Assembly: GCF_001677955.1 (NCBI RefSeq)
Contig: NZ_LELA01000079.1
Location: 1 to 64,000 of the forward strand
DNA length: 64,000 bases
Origin: Chryseobacterium sp. BGARF1
Lineage (GTDB): Bacteria > Bacteroidota > Bacteroidia > Flavobacteriales > Weeksellaceae
Reading direction: 5' to 3'
Every line of letters starts with the position of its first letter. Position 1 is the first letter of the stretch. The notes below the pieces were generated by a model. It was given only the letters and a program-made list of their open reading frames with translations, was not told the origin of the DNA and did not search any database. This document shows, piece by piece, positions 1 through 7,998 of this stretch. The position numbers and the translations under genes are program-made.

Positions 1-103
1 AAATGTGTAGAATTTTGTTTTCTTCTTCAAATTTCAGAATATCAAAATAGTCAATCAAGAGTTCTGGTAGAAATAATTTAAGTAGTTCAGCATCATTTAA
101 CAT
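1..103 (-). mobile_element. 5' end of an IS transposase gene (ISAon1-like N-terminal protein), cut by window edge
   Basis: An ATG at 101-103 on the minus strand opens a frame that runs off the window start; 34 residues are visible, beginning MLNDAELLKLFLPELLIDYF. This opening resembles the small N-terminal-region protein of ISAon1-type transposases common in Flavobacteriia, judged from memory. It starts only 12 bp after the stop of the 148-residue gene. The element end probably lies inside that gene, near position 154. The frame is too short to be certain of the family. Confidence 0.45.
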
Positions 104-115
104 ACTACAAAAATA

Positions 116-562
116 TCATTTATTATTTTTCTCCCCAACTTTTGAGACTGAGCCGATAAAGTCTAAAAATTTTATCAGTTTTTTCTTATTAACACTTGTA
201 ATCTTACACCAAGAAATGCCATCCTCTATATCTTTTTCTTTTAAATGAATATTTGTAATGAGAAAATAATAATGAGTTAATTTTTTATTATCATGCAACC
301 ATCCTTCTTTATGTAGACCATCTTTATAATAGCTTATTTCAAAAGTGAAAGTCGGTAAGTCAGAATTTAAATAGTCCAACTGTGCTTTTTCATCAATATT
401 GTAAATAATAGATTTGTATTCAGCTATTAAGTCAATACCTAACATTTGAGAATTATAATCATCAATTCTGGTGAGCTTATACCCGAATTGGTCATATATC
501 TTGTCAAGATATTTACCAAGTATTTCTTCTTTAAGCTTGTCTGTATTATAGCTTGATTCCAT
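116..562 (-). CDS. PD-(D/E)XK-like protein, 3' end probably truncated by an IS
   Basis: 148 residues, family not named with certainty. Around residues 42-59 there is GID (D44) followed 13 residues later by DEK (D57-K59), inside predicted beta strands. This is the D...(D/E)xK spacing of restriction-endonuclease-like nucleases. It then has a TFTFE strand and a GWL turn. The gene lies 8 bp downstream of a BglII-like endonuclease gene on the same strand, so the two are probably co-transcribed. The last 12 codons, from GSVS onward, look like the end of an insertion sequence read in frame; the natural C-terminus is probably lost. Activity is inferred from the motif only. Confidence 0.6.
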   Translation of the reverse strand: MESSYNTDKLKEEILGKYLDKIYDQFGYKLTRIDDYNSQMLGIDLIAEYKSIIYNIDEKAQLDYLNSDLPTFTFEISYYKDGLHKEGWLHDNKKLTHYYFLITNIHLKEKDIEDGISWCKITSVNKKKLIKFLDFIGSVSKVGEKNNK

Positions 563-570
563 TACACCTA

Positions 571-1194
571 TTATTCATTATTATCATAGCGAATTACCTG
601 CCCAATTGTTTTTCGAAGTTCAGGCTGACAATGGGTAATTTTAAAGCTCGTAGGTGGCTCAAGCCCATTTATCAACAAAGGAACCGTGAGGAGATTTTGT
701 AAAGGAGGGAGATAATCTACAAACTTTTCGAATGTTCCCACAGCACCATCAAAACCACCCAAAACTTTCATATTTTGTGTAGCAGTAATTACAATTCCTA
801 TTTTAGTCTGAATTGCTTTTTGAACATGATTTAATTCACTTGCAAGAACAGGTTTAATAAGATTCCAAGCAATAACTGTAGAGTGATTAAAAGCGACTTC
901 AATAGATAGGTCTGCTTTTGCAAAATCTAACCTCCATGTTTCACCAGTATAGTCAGAATGTTGAAATATTGGAGATTCAGAACTCCAATTTAAGGCCAAA
1001 AATCTTTCTTTTAAAAGATCATTAATTACTCTAGAAATACTTTTAGGAGTATTACTGTAAGATTCGTGTTTAGTGATAATATCATCATCGGTGATACCAG
1101 TAAGAACTGCCGTAATCTCATTATATTGTGCTGAGAATCTAGGCTCTTGGAGTATAATTTCGGCATGCCTAAAAGAACAAGTCGTATAATTCAT
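571..1194 (-). CDS. BglII/BstYI-family type II restriction endonuclease (probable)
   Basis: 207 residues, close to BglII in length. The N-terminal HAEIIL segment, a WRLDF strand (D90), IEVAFNH (E99) and the following SELNHVQKAI helix match the order of elements I recall for BglII, in which the active-site segment is EVQFSN. The late FEKFVDYLPP...VPLLINGLEPP block fits the family's C-terminal part. BglII uses Asp, Glu and Gln here; this protein has Ala (A101) where BglII has Gln95, so cleavage activity is not assured. No DNA methyltransferase is visible in the window; one could lie beyond the left edge. The gene heads a short minus-strand unit with the PD-(D/E)XK-like gene. Confidence 0.65.
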   Translation of the reverse strand: MNYTTCSFRHAEIILQEPRFSAQYNEITAVLTGITDDDIITKHESYSNTPKSISRVINDLLKERFLALNWSSESPIFQHSDYTGETWRLDFAKADLSIEVAFNHSTVIAWNLIKPVLASELNHVQKAIQTKIGIVITATQNMKVLGGFDGAVGTFEKFVDYLPPLQNLLTVPLLINGLEPPTSFKITHCQPELRKTIGQVIRYDNNE

Positions 1195-1354
1195 TTGAGT
1201 TTATCCTTTTCTTAATTTATACTAATTTAAGAAAAAATACATTACCCAATAAGTTTTTATACCCTTAATGTACTGAATGAGATTTTCGTTTTTATTGGCG
1301 GAAATTTTGAAGATACAACATCTTGTTTTCCTGACTTTACTTCACCAATTTTAA

Positions 1355-2242
1355 TTATCTCATTTTTTTTACAAGCAAATCTAATTTGTAAACATCCAAA
1401 TATTTTACATTCGGATTCTCTGAAAGTAAATTTTTGAGAATTATATTTTTAGCTAACCCTTCATATAAAAAAATAAAAAGTTTGGAAAAACCAAGATTTT
1501 TTATTTTTCTTGCCATCCTCAAAACTTTAATATCCTTAATATAATTTTCATTTTCCACATCTTGTGAAAGCTGAAATAAGGAATTCATCGCCGTTTCTGT
1601 TTTAGCTAAGAAAACCTCATTAGAAGTATCATCAACATGTATTACAGGATTATTTATTGCAGAAAACCTTACTTTATTCAATTCCATTTTCTTTGCAAAA
1701 ACATAATCTTCATAGCCATAATTGGCTAAAGTTTCATTAAATGGAAATTTGATAAAAGTCTCTCTCTTAATAATAAAATTAACCGTTTTAAAAACAGAAA
1801 AATCTGAGGTTCGGTCACCTGAAAAAATTTCCCTTTCTACAGAATATCTGTTTCGTAACGTTTTTGAATAAGCGGAATCGATTTTGAAATTACCATAAAT
1901 AACCTCTACTCCACTATCCTTTTCTATTTTTTGTAGATAATTTTCAAGAAAATCAGAGCTATCGATTTTAGCATCGCAGTCCAAAAAAAGCAGATACTCT
2001 CCTTTTGTCTGTTTTAAAAATAAATTTCTGATCTTAGACCTTCCAATATTTTTCTCAAGGAAAATAAACTGATCTGCATAAACTGAAGCTTCTTGATAAA
2101 TTTCATTGAAACAATTGTCTGAAGCGTCATCAATAAGGATAATTTCGGCTTCTGTTTGATGCGTTTGAATTTCTTTTCGAAGAGCAGCAACCAGATTCCT
2201 TATATCAAAATTATAAACCGGAATACACACAGAAATCTTCAT
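1355..2242 (-). CDS. Family 2 glycosyltransferase
   Basis: 295 residues. The N-terminus (ISVCIPVYNF) and the downstream IILIDDASDN and FLDCDAKI segments are the nucleotide-sugar and metal-binding parts of a GT-A fold, the last giving the DxD motif. No transmembrane anchor is evident, so it should be a cytoplasmic or peripheral enzyme transferring a sugar to a cell-surface glycan or lipid acceptor; donor and acceptor cannot be read. Its start lies 4 bp downstream of the family 9 glycosyltransferase stop on the same strand. Together with the family 4 enzyme at 3.9-5.0 kb it suggests surface-polysaccharide or LPS assembly. Confidence 0.88.
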   Translation of the reverse strand: MKISVCIPVYNFDIRNLVAALRKEIQTHQTEAEIILIDDASDNCFNEIYQEASVYADQFIFLEKNIGRSKIRNLFLKQTKGEYLLFLDCDAKIDSSDFLENYLQKIEKDSGVEVIYGNFKIDSAYSKTLRNRYSVEREIFSGDRTSDFSVFKTVNFIIKRETFIKFPFNETLANYGYEDYVFAKKMELNKVRFSAINNPVIHVDDTSNEVFLAKTETAMNSLFQLSQDVENENYIKDIKVLRMARKIKNLGFSKLFIFLYEGLAKNIILKNLLSENPNVKYLDVYKLDLLVKKMR

Positions 2243-2246
2243 TCTG

Positions 2247-3212
2247 CTAAATTTTCTCTATGACCTGTTGTACATTAATTTCTTCCAGACACGCCCAATC
2301 CCCACGGTAACATTCTTTATCACCAAAAACCGAACAAGGCCTACACGTAAGGTCATTGATCTGAACAACATCATTTTCGCTTTGTCCGAAACCTAAAAAC
2401 CCGGCATACGGATGGGTAGCTCCCCAAATAGAAACACAACGAGTCCCTACAACACTGGCTAAATGCATATTGGCAGAATCCATCGAAATCATTACTTCAA
2501 GTTGAGAAATTCGATCCAATTCTTCTAAAAGATTAAGTTTTCCGGCTAAACTTTGGGTATTTGGAATTTGTTTTTCCCAGCTTTCGAGAGTTTCTGTCTC
2601 TTTCTTTCCACCTCCAAAAAAGTAAATCGTATGTTTTTCTGCTAAAATTTTTACAAGTTCAAAAGATTTTTCTAAAGGAAGCATTTTCCCTTTATGTTGG
2701 GCAAAAGGCGCAAAACCAATTCCTGATTTTTGATTCGATTTTGGTCTCAACTGATGTGAAAGCTCAACTTTAAAACCCATATCACGGAACACATCCGCAT
2801 AGCGCTCTACCGTTTTTTTAAGCTGAATTTTGTCTAAATTCCAAACATCGGTCAGATTTTCTTTTTCCTCTTTTCCTTTGTTGATTTTAAAAACCTTCAA
2901 ACCTTTTCTTATATAAAATTTGTCTAATATTTTAGAACGTATAACATCATGTAAATCAGCAATATAATCTGGATGATATTGCTTTAATAATTCTTTTCCT
3001 AATCGTCTTATTCCAAAAAAACCTTTATAATCATCAAGATCGATTCCATGGAATATAACATTCGGAATATCAGCGAATAAGCTTTCAAAGTTATTCCGTG
3101 AAACCATTACAATTTCAACTTCAGGATTTTGTTCTAAAAACTCACGAAAAACAGGTACTGTCATTGCGACATCACCAAAAGCGGAAAAACGGTATGCTAA
3201 AATTCTGGTCAC
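2247..3212 (-). CDS. Family 9 glycosyltransferase (heptosyltransferase-like)
   Basis: 321 residues. The start (RILAYRFSAFGDVAMTVPV) is the usual opening of ADP-heptose:LPS heptosyltransferase-like proteins, which read hRxxxxGDh. The C-terminal half has GKLNLLEELDRI and an SMDSANMHLASVVGT block, where the GT-B donor-binding site recognises the nucleotide. It probably adds a sugar to the LPS core on the cytoplasmic face of the inner membrane; the sugar need not be heptose. It starts 2 bp after the sufE-like stop and is followed at 4 bp by the family 2 enzyme, so all three are probably read together. Confidence 0.88.
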   Translation of the reverse strand: MTRILAYRFSAFGDVAMTVPVFREFLEQNPEVEIVMVSRNNFESLFADIPNVIFHGIDLDDYKGFFGIRRLGKELLKQYHPDYIADLHDVIRSKILDKFYIRKGLKVFKINKGKEEKENLTDVWNLDKIQLKKTVERYADVFRDMGFKVELSHQLRPKSNQKSGIGFAPFAQHKGKMLPLEKSFELVKILAEKHTIYFFGGGKKETETLESWEKQIPNTQSLAGKLNLLEELDRISQLEVMISMDSANMHLASVVGTRCVSIWGATHPYAGFLGFGQSENDVVQINDLTCRPCSVFGDKECYRGDWACLEEINVQQVIEKI

Positions 3213-3214
3213 AA

Positions 3215-3634
3215 CTAAGATTTCAGTTGGTATGCGACTGCATAAAATTTGATTTGCTTCGTCATCGCCATCAAACCGTTGGCTCTGGAAGGCGATAAAA
3301 ACTCTTGTAATCCAATCTCAGAAATAAATTCAAAATCAGAATCGAGAATTTCCTGGGTAGAATGACCGCTATAGATACTTACAAGTAAAGAAACGATTCC
3401 TTTAGGAAGAATTCCGTCAGAATCTGCATTGAAAAACAGTTTTCCATCTTTAAATTCAGCATCGATCCACACTTTGCTTTGACAACCTTTGATAAGATTA
3501 TCATCAGTTTTTTTGTCATCTTCAAGACCTTTCAGTTCTTTACCCAAATCTATGATGTATTCATATTTCTGCTCCCAGTCTTCAAGAAATGCAAATTCTT
3601 CGATTATTTCCTGCTGTTTTTCTTTAATAGTCAT
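3215..3634 (-). CDS. sufE: SufE family Fe-S assembly protein
   Basis: 139 residues from the ATG at 3634. An upstream TTG at 3643 would add three residues (MFR) and is less likely. SufE accepts persulfide sulfur from the cysteine desulfurase SufS and passes it to the SUF scaffold. The family signature is visible: LEDWEQKYEYIIDLG near the N-terminus, then DDNLIKGCQSKVWI, whose cysteine is the sulfur acceptor, and later IFGF-type replacement LGLQEFLSPSRANGL. Length fits. The other suf genes are not nearby. It shares a strand with two glycosyltransferase genes, which is a positional rather than functional link. Confidence 0.92.
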   Translation of the reverse strand: MTIKEKQQEIIEEFAFLEDWEQKYEYIIDLGKELKGLEDDKKTDDNLIKGCQSKVWIDAEFKDGKLFFNADSDGILPKGIVSLLVSIYSGHSTQEILDSDFEFISEIGLQEFLSPSRANGLMAMTKQIKFYAVAYQLKS

Positions 3635-3857
3635 TCTAAACAATTAATTTCCGCAAAGATAACCAATTTTAAAAAGATGATTAATGGTGATGATTTATTT
3701 GTAATGATTTTAAACGCCAGACCAAACAAAGAGCTTTTTAAAAAATTTAAGATAATTTAGCCTCAAAAAGGTTGCATCCTCAATCTAAAACTAATTATTA
3801 TCATTACTTGGTTTAACTTAAAATCAGTATTTATAAATTCTCTGTTAGACTCTTCTA

Positions 3858-4955
3858 TTAAAAAGATACCTTTTCAAAAACATCCAGCAATTTCACTTCT
3901 TCATTTTCCCAACAAAGAACGTTTGCCGCCTTTTCAAGCTCATTTTGATAGTTTTTTCTGGTTTTATCTAAAACCTTCTGAATTGCTAAAGCTATATTTT
4001 CTGGTTGATGGTTTTCGATGATTTCGCCAACATCAAACTGATTTTTAATATTCAACATTTCCGGAAGATTCGACATGATTAAAGGAACTCTAGCCTGAAT
4101 ACAGTCTAAAACCTTATTTGGAAGCGAATAAAGATAACTTTCGCCTCCATTTTCTTCGATGCTCATACCGGCATCTGCTGTTAATGTGATTTTTCTCAAA
4201 TCTTCCGGAAGCAATTTTCCTAAAAACTGAACTTTATCCTGAAGACCTTTTTTTAAAACTAAATCCTCATATTCTTTCTTTTTGGGACCGTCGCCAGCAA
4301 TTTTAAAAATTACATTTTCGAGATGATGCATTGCCAAAATAGCCGTATCAATTCCCCGAAAAGGATTGAGCGCACCCTGATACAAAAGTATTTTTGGGCT
4401 GTTGTCTGGAATTTCTATTAAAAAATCAATTTTTCTTGGCGCATTCTGTATAATAACAGGTTTTATTCCATACTTATTCTGAAACCATTTTGCATAACTT
4501 CCACTTGCCGTAATCATGAATTTTAAATTCGGAACAATTTTATTCTGTAGATAACGCCATAATTTCTGAGACATTTTTCCCTGAACAGCCGGCATTTCTG
4601 AGAAAATTTCATGGCTGTCAAATACCAATGGAATATTTAATTTTTTAGCTAAAAGATAATTGGGCAGCAAAGCATCCAAATCATTGGCCAAAAGAATCGT
4701 ATGCTGATCTGCTTTTTCATAAAGCTGCCAATAAAGCAACCAATTAAACTCAAAATAAGCAGTTTTTAAAGTTTTAGAAATAATATTTATCCTCGAAAAA
4801 GGATACGGACGGGTCATTTCCTCTTTCCCACCCCAATCGTTACCTATTAACTCAATTTCATAGCCGTTTTCATGCAGCGTTTTACAAACTTTTTCAATTC
4901 TTTGGTCGGTATAAAGGTTACTGAATGCAGAAATTAATATTTTTTTTCGAGCCAT
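3858..4955 (-). CDS. Family 4 glycosyltransferase
   Basis: 365 residues from ATG 4955. A longer frame to 5030 exists, but it would overlap the upstream gene by 75 bp. The 4955 start overlaps that gene's stop by one base (TAATG), typical of coupled genes. The N-terminal half (KILISAFSNLYTDQR, LLANDLDALLP) is the GT-B acceptor domain. The C-terminal half has KILLYQGALNPFRGID, FKIAGDGPKK, VQFLGKL and the EENGGESYLYSLPNK segment that carries the family's E-x7-E-like donor site. It probably works in surface glycan synthesis with the two glycosyltransferases to the left; the substrate cannot be told. Confidence 0.88.
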   Translation of the reverse strand: MARKKILISAFSNLYTDQRIEKVCKTLHENGYEIELIGNDWGGKEEMTRPYPFSRINIISKTLKTAYFEFNWLLYWQLYEKADQHTILLANDLDALLPNYLLAKKLNIPLVFDSHEIFSEMPAVQGKMSQKLWRYLQNKIVPNLKFMITASGSYAKWFQNKYGIKPVIIQNAPRKIDFLIEIPDNSPKILLYQGALNPFRGIDTAILAMHHLENVIFKIAGDGPKKKEYEDLVLKKGLQDKVQFLGKLLPEDLRKITLTADAGMSIEENGGESYLYSLPNKVLDCIQARVPLIMSNLPEMLNIKNQFDVGEIIENHQPENIALAIQKVLDKTRKNYQNELEKAANVLCWENEEVKLLDVFEKVSF

Positions 4956-5179
4956 TATTTCTTCTTTGCAATGAGTAAATGATACACCTGCACAAAACAA
5001 ATAATTCCGTTGGGAATAATAACCGGCCAAAGCATTCCGCTAAAAATCCCGTAGATAACAAAACAGAAGCAACCTATAAAATTAACAATCCTAATTTTTC
5101 TTAAATCTTTAAGAATAAAACTCAAAACGATAAAAATTGAAGCGGCGTAACCAATGTATGTAGCAATCTCCGGACTCAT
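4955..5179 (-). CDS. Small SemiSWEET/YgjV-like membrane protein
   Basis: 74 residues with three hydrophobic segments, about 8-24, 31-48 and 52-70, separated by short loops (DLRKIR, LLIAKKK at the end). This three-helix layout and size resemble SemiSWEET sugar transporters and the YgjV family of small inner-membrane proteins. It has the GxxA...P pattern only loosely, so transport is not claimed. Its stop overlaps the ATG of the family 4 glycosyltransferase by one base, suggesting translational coupling. Flavobacterial members are sometimes mislabelled as uroporphyrinogen decarboxylase; nothing here supports that. Confidence 0.75.
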   Translation of the reverse strand: MSPEIATYIGYAASIFIVLSFILKDLRKIRIVNFIGCFCFVIYGIFSGMLWPVIIPNGIICFVQVYHLLIAKKK

Positions 5180-5330
5180 GAGGAAAATTTAATGATAACA
5201 AACTTAGTCATTTTCAATAAGATAAAAAATATTTTTCTGCCATAAAGTCATTAATTGTTTTTTGGTAAAATATTTGTAATTTAGATATTGAATATAAAGC
5301 AATTCTGCTTTTATTCTAACGAGATATATT

Positions 5331-7859
5331 ATGGATTATAAGTTTTCACAAGGTTTGAGCCAAGTGTTCAAGCAAAGCAAAAATGAAGCTAAGCGTCTGA
5401 AAAGTGAATTTCTCAATACAGAACATCTACTTTTAGGTATTATAAAAACAGAAAACTCTGCAAAAGAAATCCTTCAAGGGCTTAAGGCCGATTTAACACA
5501 GATCAGAAGAAAAATTGAAACTTTAAATACAGCAAGTCTAAATCCTATTTCTGAGGAAGTCACCAATATTTCATTCACCAAAATGGCAGATCATGCCATT
5601 AAACGTGCAGAATTAGAATGCAGACAATATAAAAGCAACGAGATCAATACCGTTCACTTGCTTTTGGGCATTTTATATAAATATGAAGACCCTACTTCTA
5701 ATATTTTAGGAGCTTACGATATTGACTATGAAGGAGTTTCAAGAGAATATCAAACAATGCTTAAAAATTCAGGGCAGGCGCCTCAAAATTCGGCTTACGA
5801 TGATGATGATGACAGAGAAGAATTTGAGCAGATGAGAAAGCCTACAGGAAATTTGGGTTCTTCAAAAAGTAAAACTCCTACCTTAGATAATTTTGGTAGA
5901 GACCTTACTTCTTTAGCAAGAGACGGAAAACTAGACCCTGTGATTGGTCGTGAGAAAGAAATTGAAAGAGTTTCTCAGATTTTATCAAGAAGAAAGAAAA
6001 ACAATCCGTTGTTGATTGGAGAACCAGGAGTTGGTAAATCTGCCATCGCTGAAGGTTTGGCTTTAAGAATTCAGCAGAAAAAAGTTTCAAGAGTTCTTTT
6101 TGGTAAAAGAGTAATTACTTTGGATCTTGCGAGTTTGGTTGCCGGAACAAAATACCGTGGTCAATTCGAAGAAAGAATGAAGGCGATCATGACGGAACTT
6201 GAAAAGAACCGTGACGTGATCTTATTCATTGACGAATTACACACCATTGTTGGAGCAGGAAGTTCTACAGGAAGTTTAGATGCTTCTAATATGTTCAAAC
6301 CAGCTTTAGCAAGAGGTGAAATTCAATGTATTGGTGCCACAACTTTAGATGAGTACCGTCAATATATTGAAAAAGATGGAGCTCTAGAAAGAAGATTCCA
6401 GAAAGTAATGGTGGAGCCAACTTCTATCGATGAAACGATTCAGATTTTGAATCAGATTAAAGATAAATATGAAGAGCACCACAATGTAATTTATACTGAA
6501 GAAGCTATTTTGGCGTGTGTCAATTTGACATCAAGATATATTACAGACCGATTTTTACCAGACAAAGCGATTGATGCGATGGATGAAGCGGGATCTCGTG
6601 TTTATATTAAAAACATGAAAGTTCCGACTGCCATTATCGATTTTGAACAGAAAATTGAAGACATCAAAGAATTAAAGCAAAAAGCCGTAAAAGCACAGGA
6701 TTATCTGGAAGCAAGAAAGCTGAAAGATGAAGAAGAGCGTTTACAAATGGAGCTTAATTCTGCTCAGGATCAATGGGATAAAGATGTAAAAGAGAAAAAA
6801 GAGATCGTTTCCGAAGAGAGTGTTGCCGAAGTAGTTTCGATGATGAGCGGCGTTCCTGTAACGAAAGTTGGGAAAAACGAACTTGATAAATTAGCCGGAA
6901 TGGATAATAACCTGAACGGAAAAGTTATCGGACAAGAAGATGCTGTAAAAAAGGTTGTGAAAGCAATCCAAAGAAACAGAGCCGGACTGAAAGACCCAAA
7001 CAGACCTATCGGAACATTTATTTTCTTAGGAACAACTGGTGTAGGTAAAACTGAGCTTGCAAAAGTAATGGCAAGAGAACTCTTCGATTCTGACGAAGCT
7101 TTGATCAGAATTGACATGAGTGAATATATGGAGAAATTCGCCGTTTCAAGATTGGTTGGTGCGCCTCCGGGATACGTTGGATACGAAGAAGGTGGACAAC
7201 TAACTGAAGCAGTAAGAAGAAAGCCTTATGCTGTAGTTCTTTTAGACGAAATCGAAAAAGCGCATCCTGATGTATTCAATATCTTGTTACAAATCTTAGA
7301 TGAAGGTCACGTAACCGACAGTTTAGGTAGAAAAATTGACTTTAGAAATACAATTATCATTCTTACTTCAAACATCGGAACAAGAGATATTAAAGACTTT
7401 GGTGATGGTGTAGGTTTTGGAACGAATGCGAAGAAAACATCTTCAGATTCTAGAACAAGAAGTACGATCGAAAATGCTCTTAAAAAGGCCTTTGCTCCGG
7501 AATTCTTAAACAGAATTGACGATATTGTTATCTTCAACTCTCTTGAAAGAAATGATATTTCTAAAATCATCGATATTGAATTGGCTAAACTGTATTCTAG
7601 ACTTGAAAAATTAGGTTACAAAGTAGATTTAACTACCGAAGCCAAAGATTTCATCTCTGAAAAAGGTTGGGACAAAGATTTTGGTGCAAGACCATTGAAG
7701 AGAGCTATCCAGAAGTATATTGAAGATTTATTGGCAGAAATGCTGGTCAACAAACAATTAACTGAAGGTGAGACAGTAACTTTAGATGTAAATGAAGCTA
7801 AAGACGGATTAGAAGGAAAAACTCAGAAGACAAAAAAGTCTGCTGCAGAAAAATCTTAA
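5331..7859 (+). CDS. clpC: ClpC-type AAA+ chaperone/protease ATPase subunit
   Basis: 842 residues. Two N-terminal Clp repeats (about 1-145) are followed by AAA-1 with Walker A GEPGVGKS near 230, Walker B VILFIDELH, a UVR-like coiled middle (about 440-480), and AAA-2 with Walker A GTTGVGKT near 567 and VVLLDEIEKAHPDVF. The C-terminal D2-small domain holds GARPLKRAI. The middle domain is short, as in ClpC/ClpA rather than ClpB. It unfolds substrates for the ClpP peptidase in the cytoplasm. It stands alone, with a hairpin terminator just downstream. An acidic DDDDDREE patch links the N-domain to AAA-1. Confidence 0.95.
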   Translation: MDYKFSQGLSQVFKQSKNEAKRLKSEFLNTEHLLLGIIKTENSAKEILQGLKADLTQIRRKIETLNTASLNPISEEVTNISFTKMADHAIKRAELECRQYKSNEINTVHLLLGILYKYEDPTSNILGAYDIDYEGVSREYQTMLKNSGQAPQNSAYDDDDDREEFEQMRKPTGNLGSSKSKTPTLDNFGRDLTSLARDGKLDPVIGREKEIERVSQILSRRKKNNPLLIGEPGVGKSAIAEGLALRIQQKKVSRVLFGKRVITLDLASLVAGTKYRGQFEERMKAIMTELEKNRDVILFIDELHTIVGAGSSTGSLDASNMFKPALARGEIQCIGATTLDEYRQYIEKDGALERRFQKVMVEPTSIDETIQILNQIKDKYEEHHNVIYTEEAILACVNLTSRYITDRFLPDKAIDAMDEAGSRVYIKNMKVPTAIIDFEQKIEDIKELKQKAVKAQDYLEARKLKDEEERLQMELNSAQDQWDKDVKEKKEIVSEESVAEVVSMMSGVPVTKVGKNELDKLAGMDNNLNGKVIGQEDAVKKVVKAIQRNRAGLKDPNRPIGTFIFLGTTGVGKTELAKVMARELFDSDEALIRIDMSEYMEKFAVSRLVGAPPGYVGYEEGGQLTEAVRRKPYAVVLLDEIEKAHPDVFNILLQILDEGHVTDSLGRKIDFRNTIIILTSNIGTRDIKDFGDGVGFGTNAKKTSSDSRTRSTIENALKKAFAPEFLNRIDDIVIFNSLERNDISKIIDIELAKLYSRLEKLGYKVDLTTEAKDFISEKGWDKDFGARPLKRAIQKYIEDLLAEMLVNKQLTEGETVTLDVNEAKDGLEGKTQKTKKSAAEKS

Positions 7860-7883
7860 CAATCAATTTTAAAATAAATAATG

Positions 7884-7918
7884 AAAGCATCGGGAATTTT
7901 CTGGTGCTTTTTCTTTTT
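7884..7918 (+). terminator. Rho-independent terminator after clpC
   Basis: The arms AAAGCATCG (7884-7892) and TGGTGCTTT (7902-7910) pair, with wobbles, around a short AT-rich loop. They are followed by a T-rich run (TTCTTTTT), starting about 25 bp after the clpC stop. Confidence 0.75.
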
Positions 7919-7998
7919 AAAGCAATCCATTAGGATAATTCACAATTGTTTGTATTTTTGTATAAATCATTTATAATCATAAAAATATTAAATTGAAT

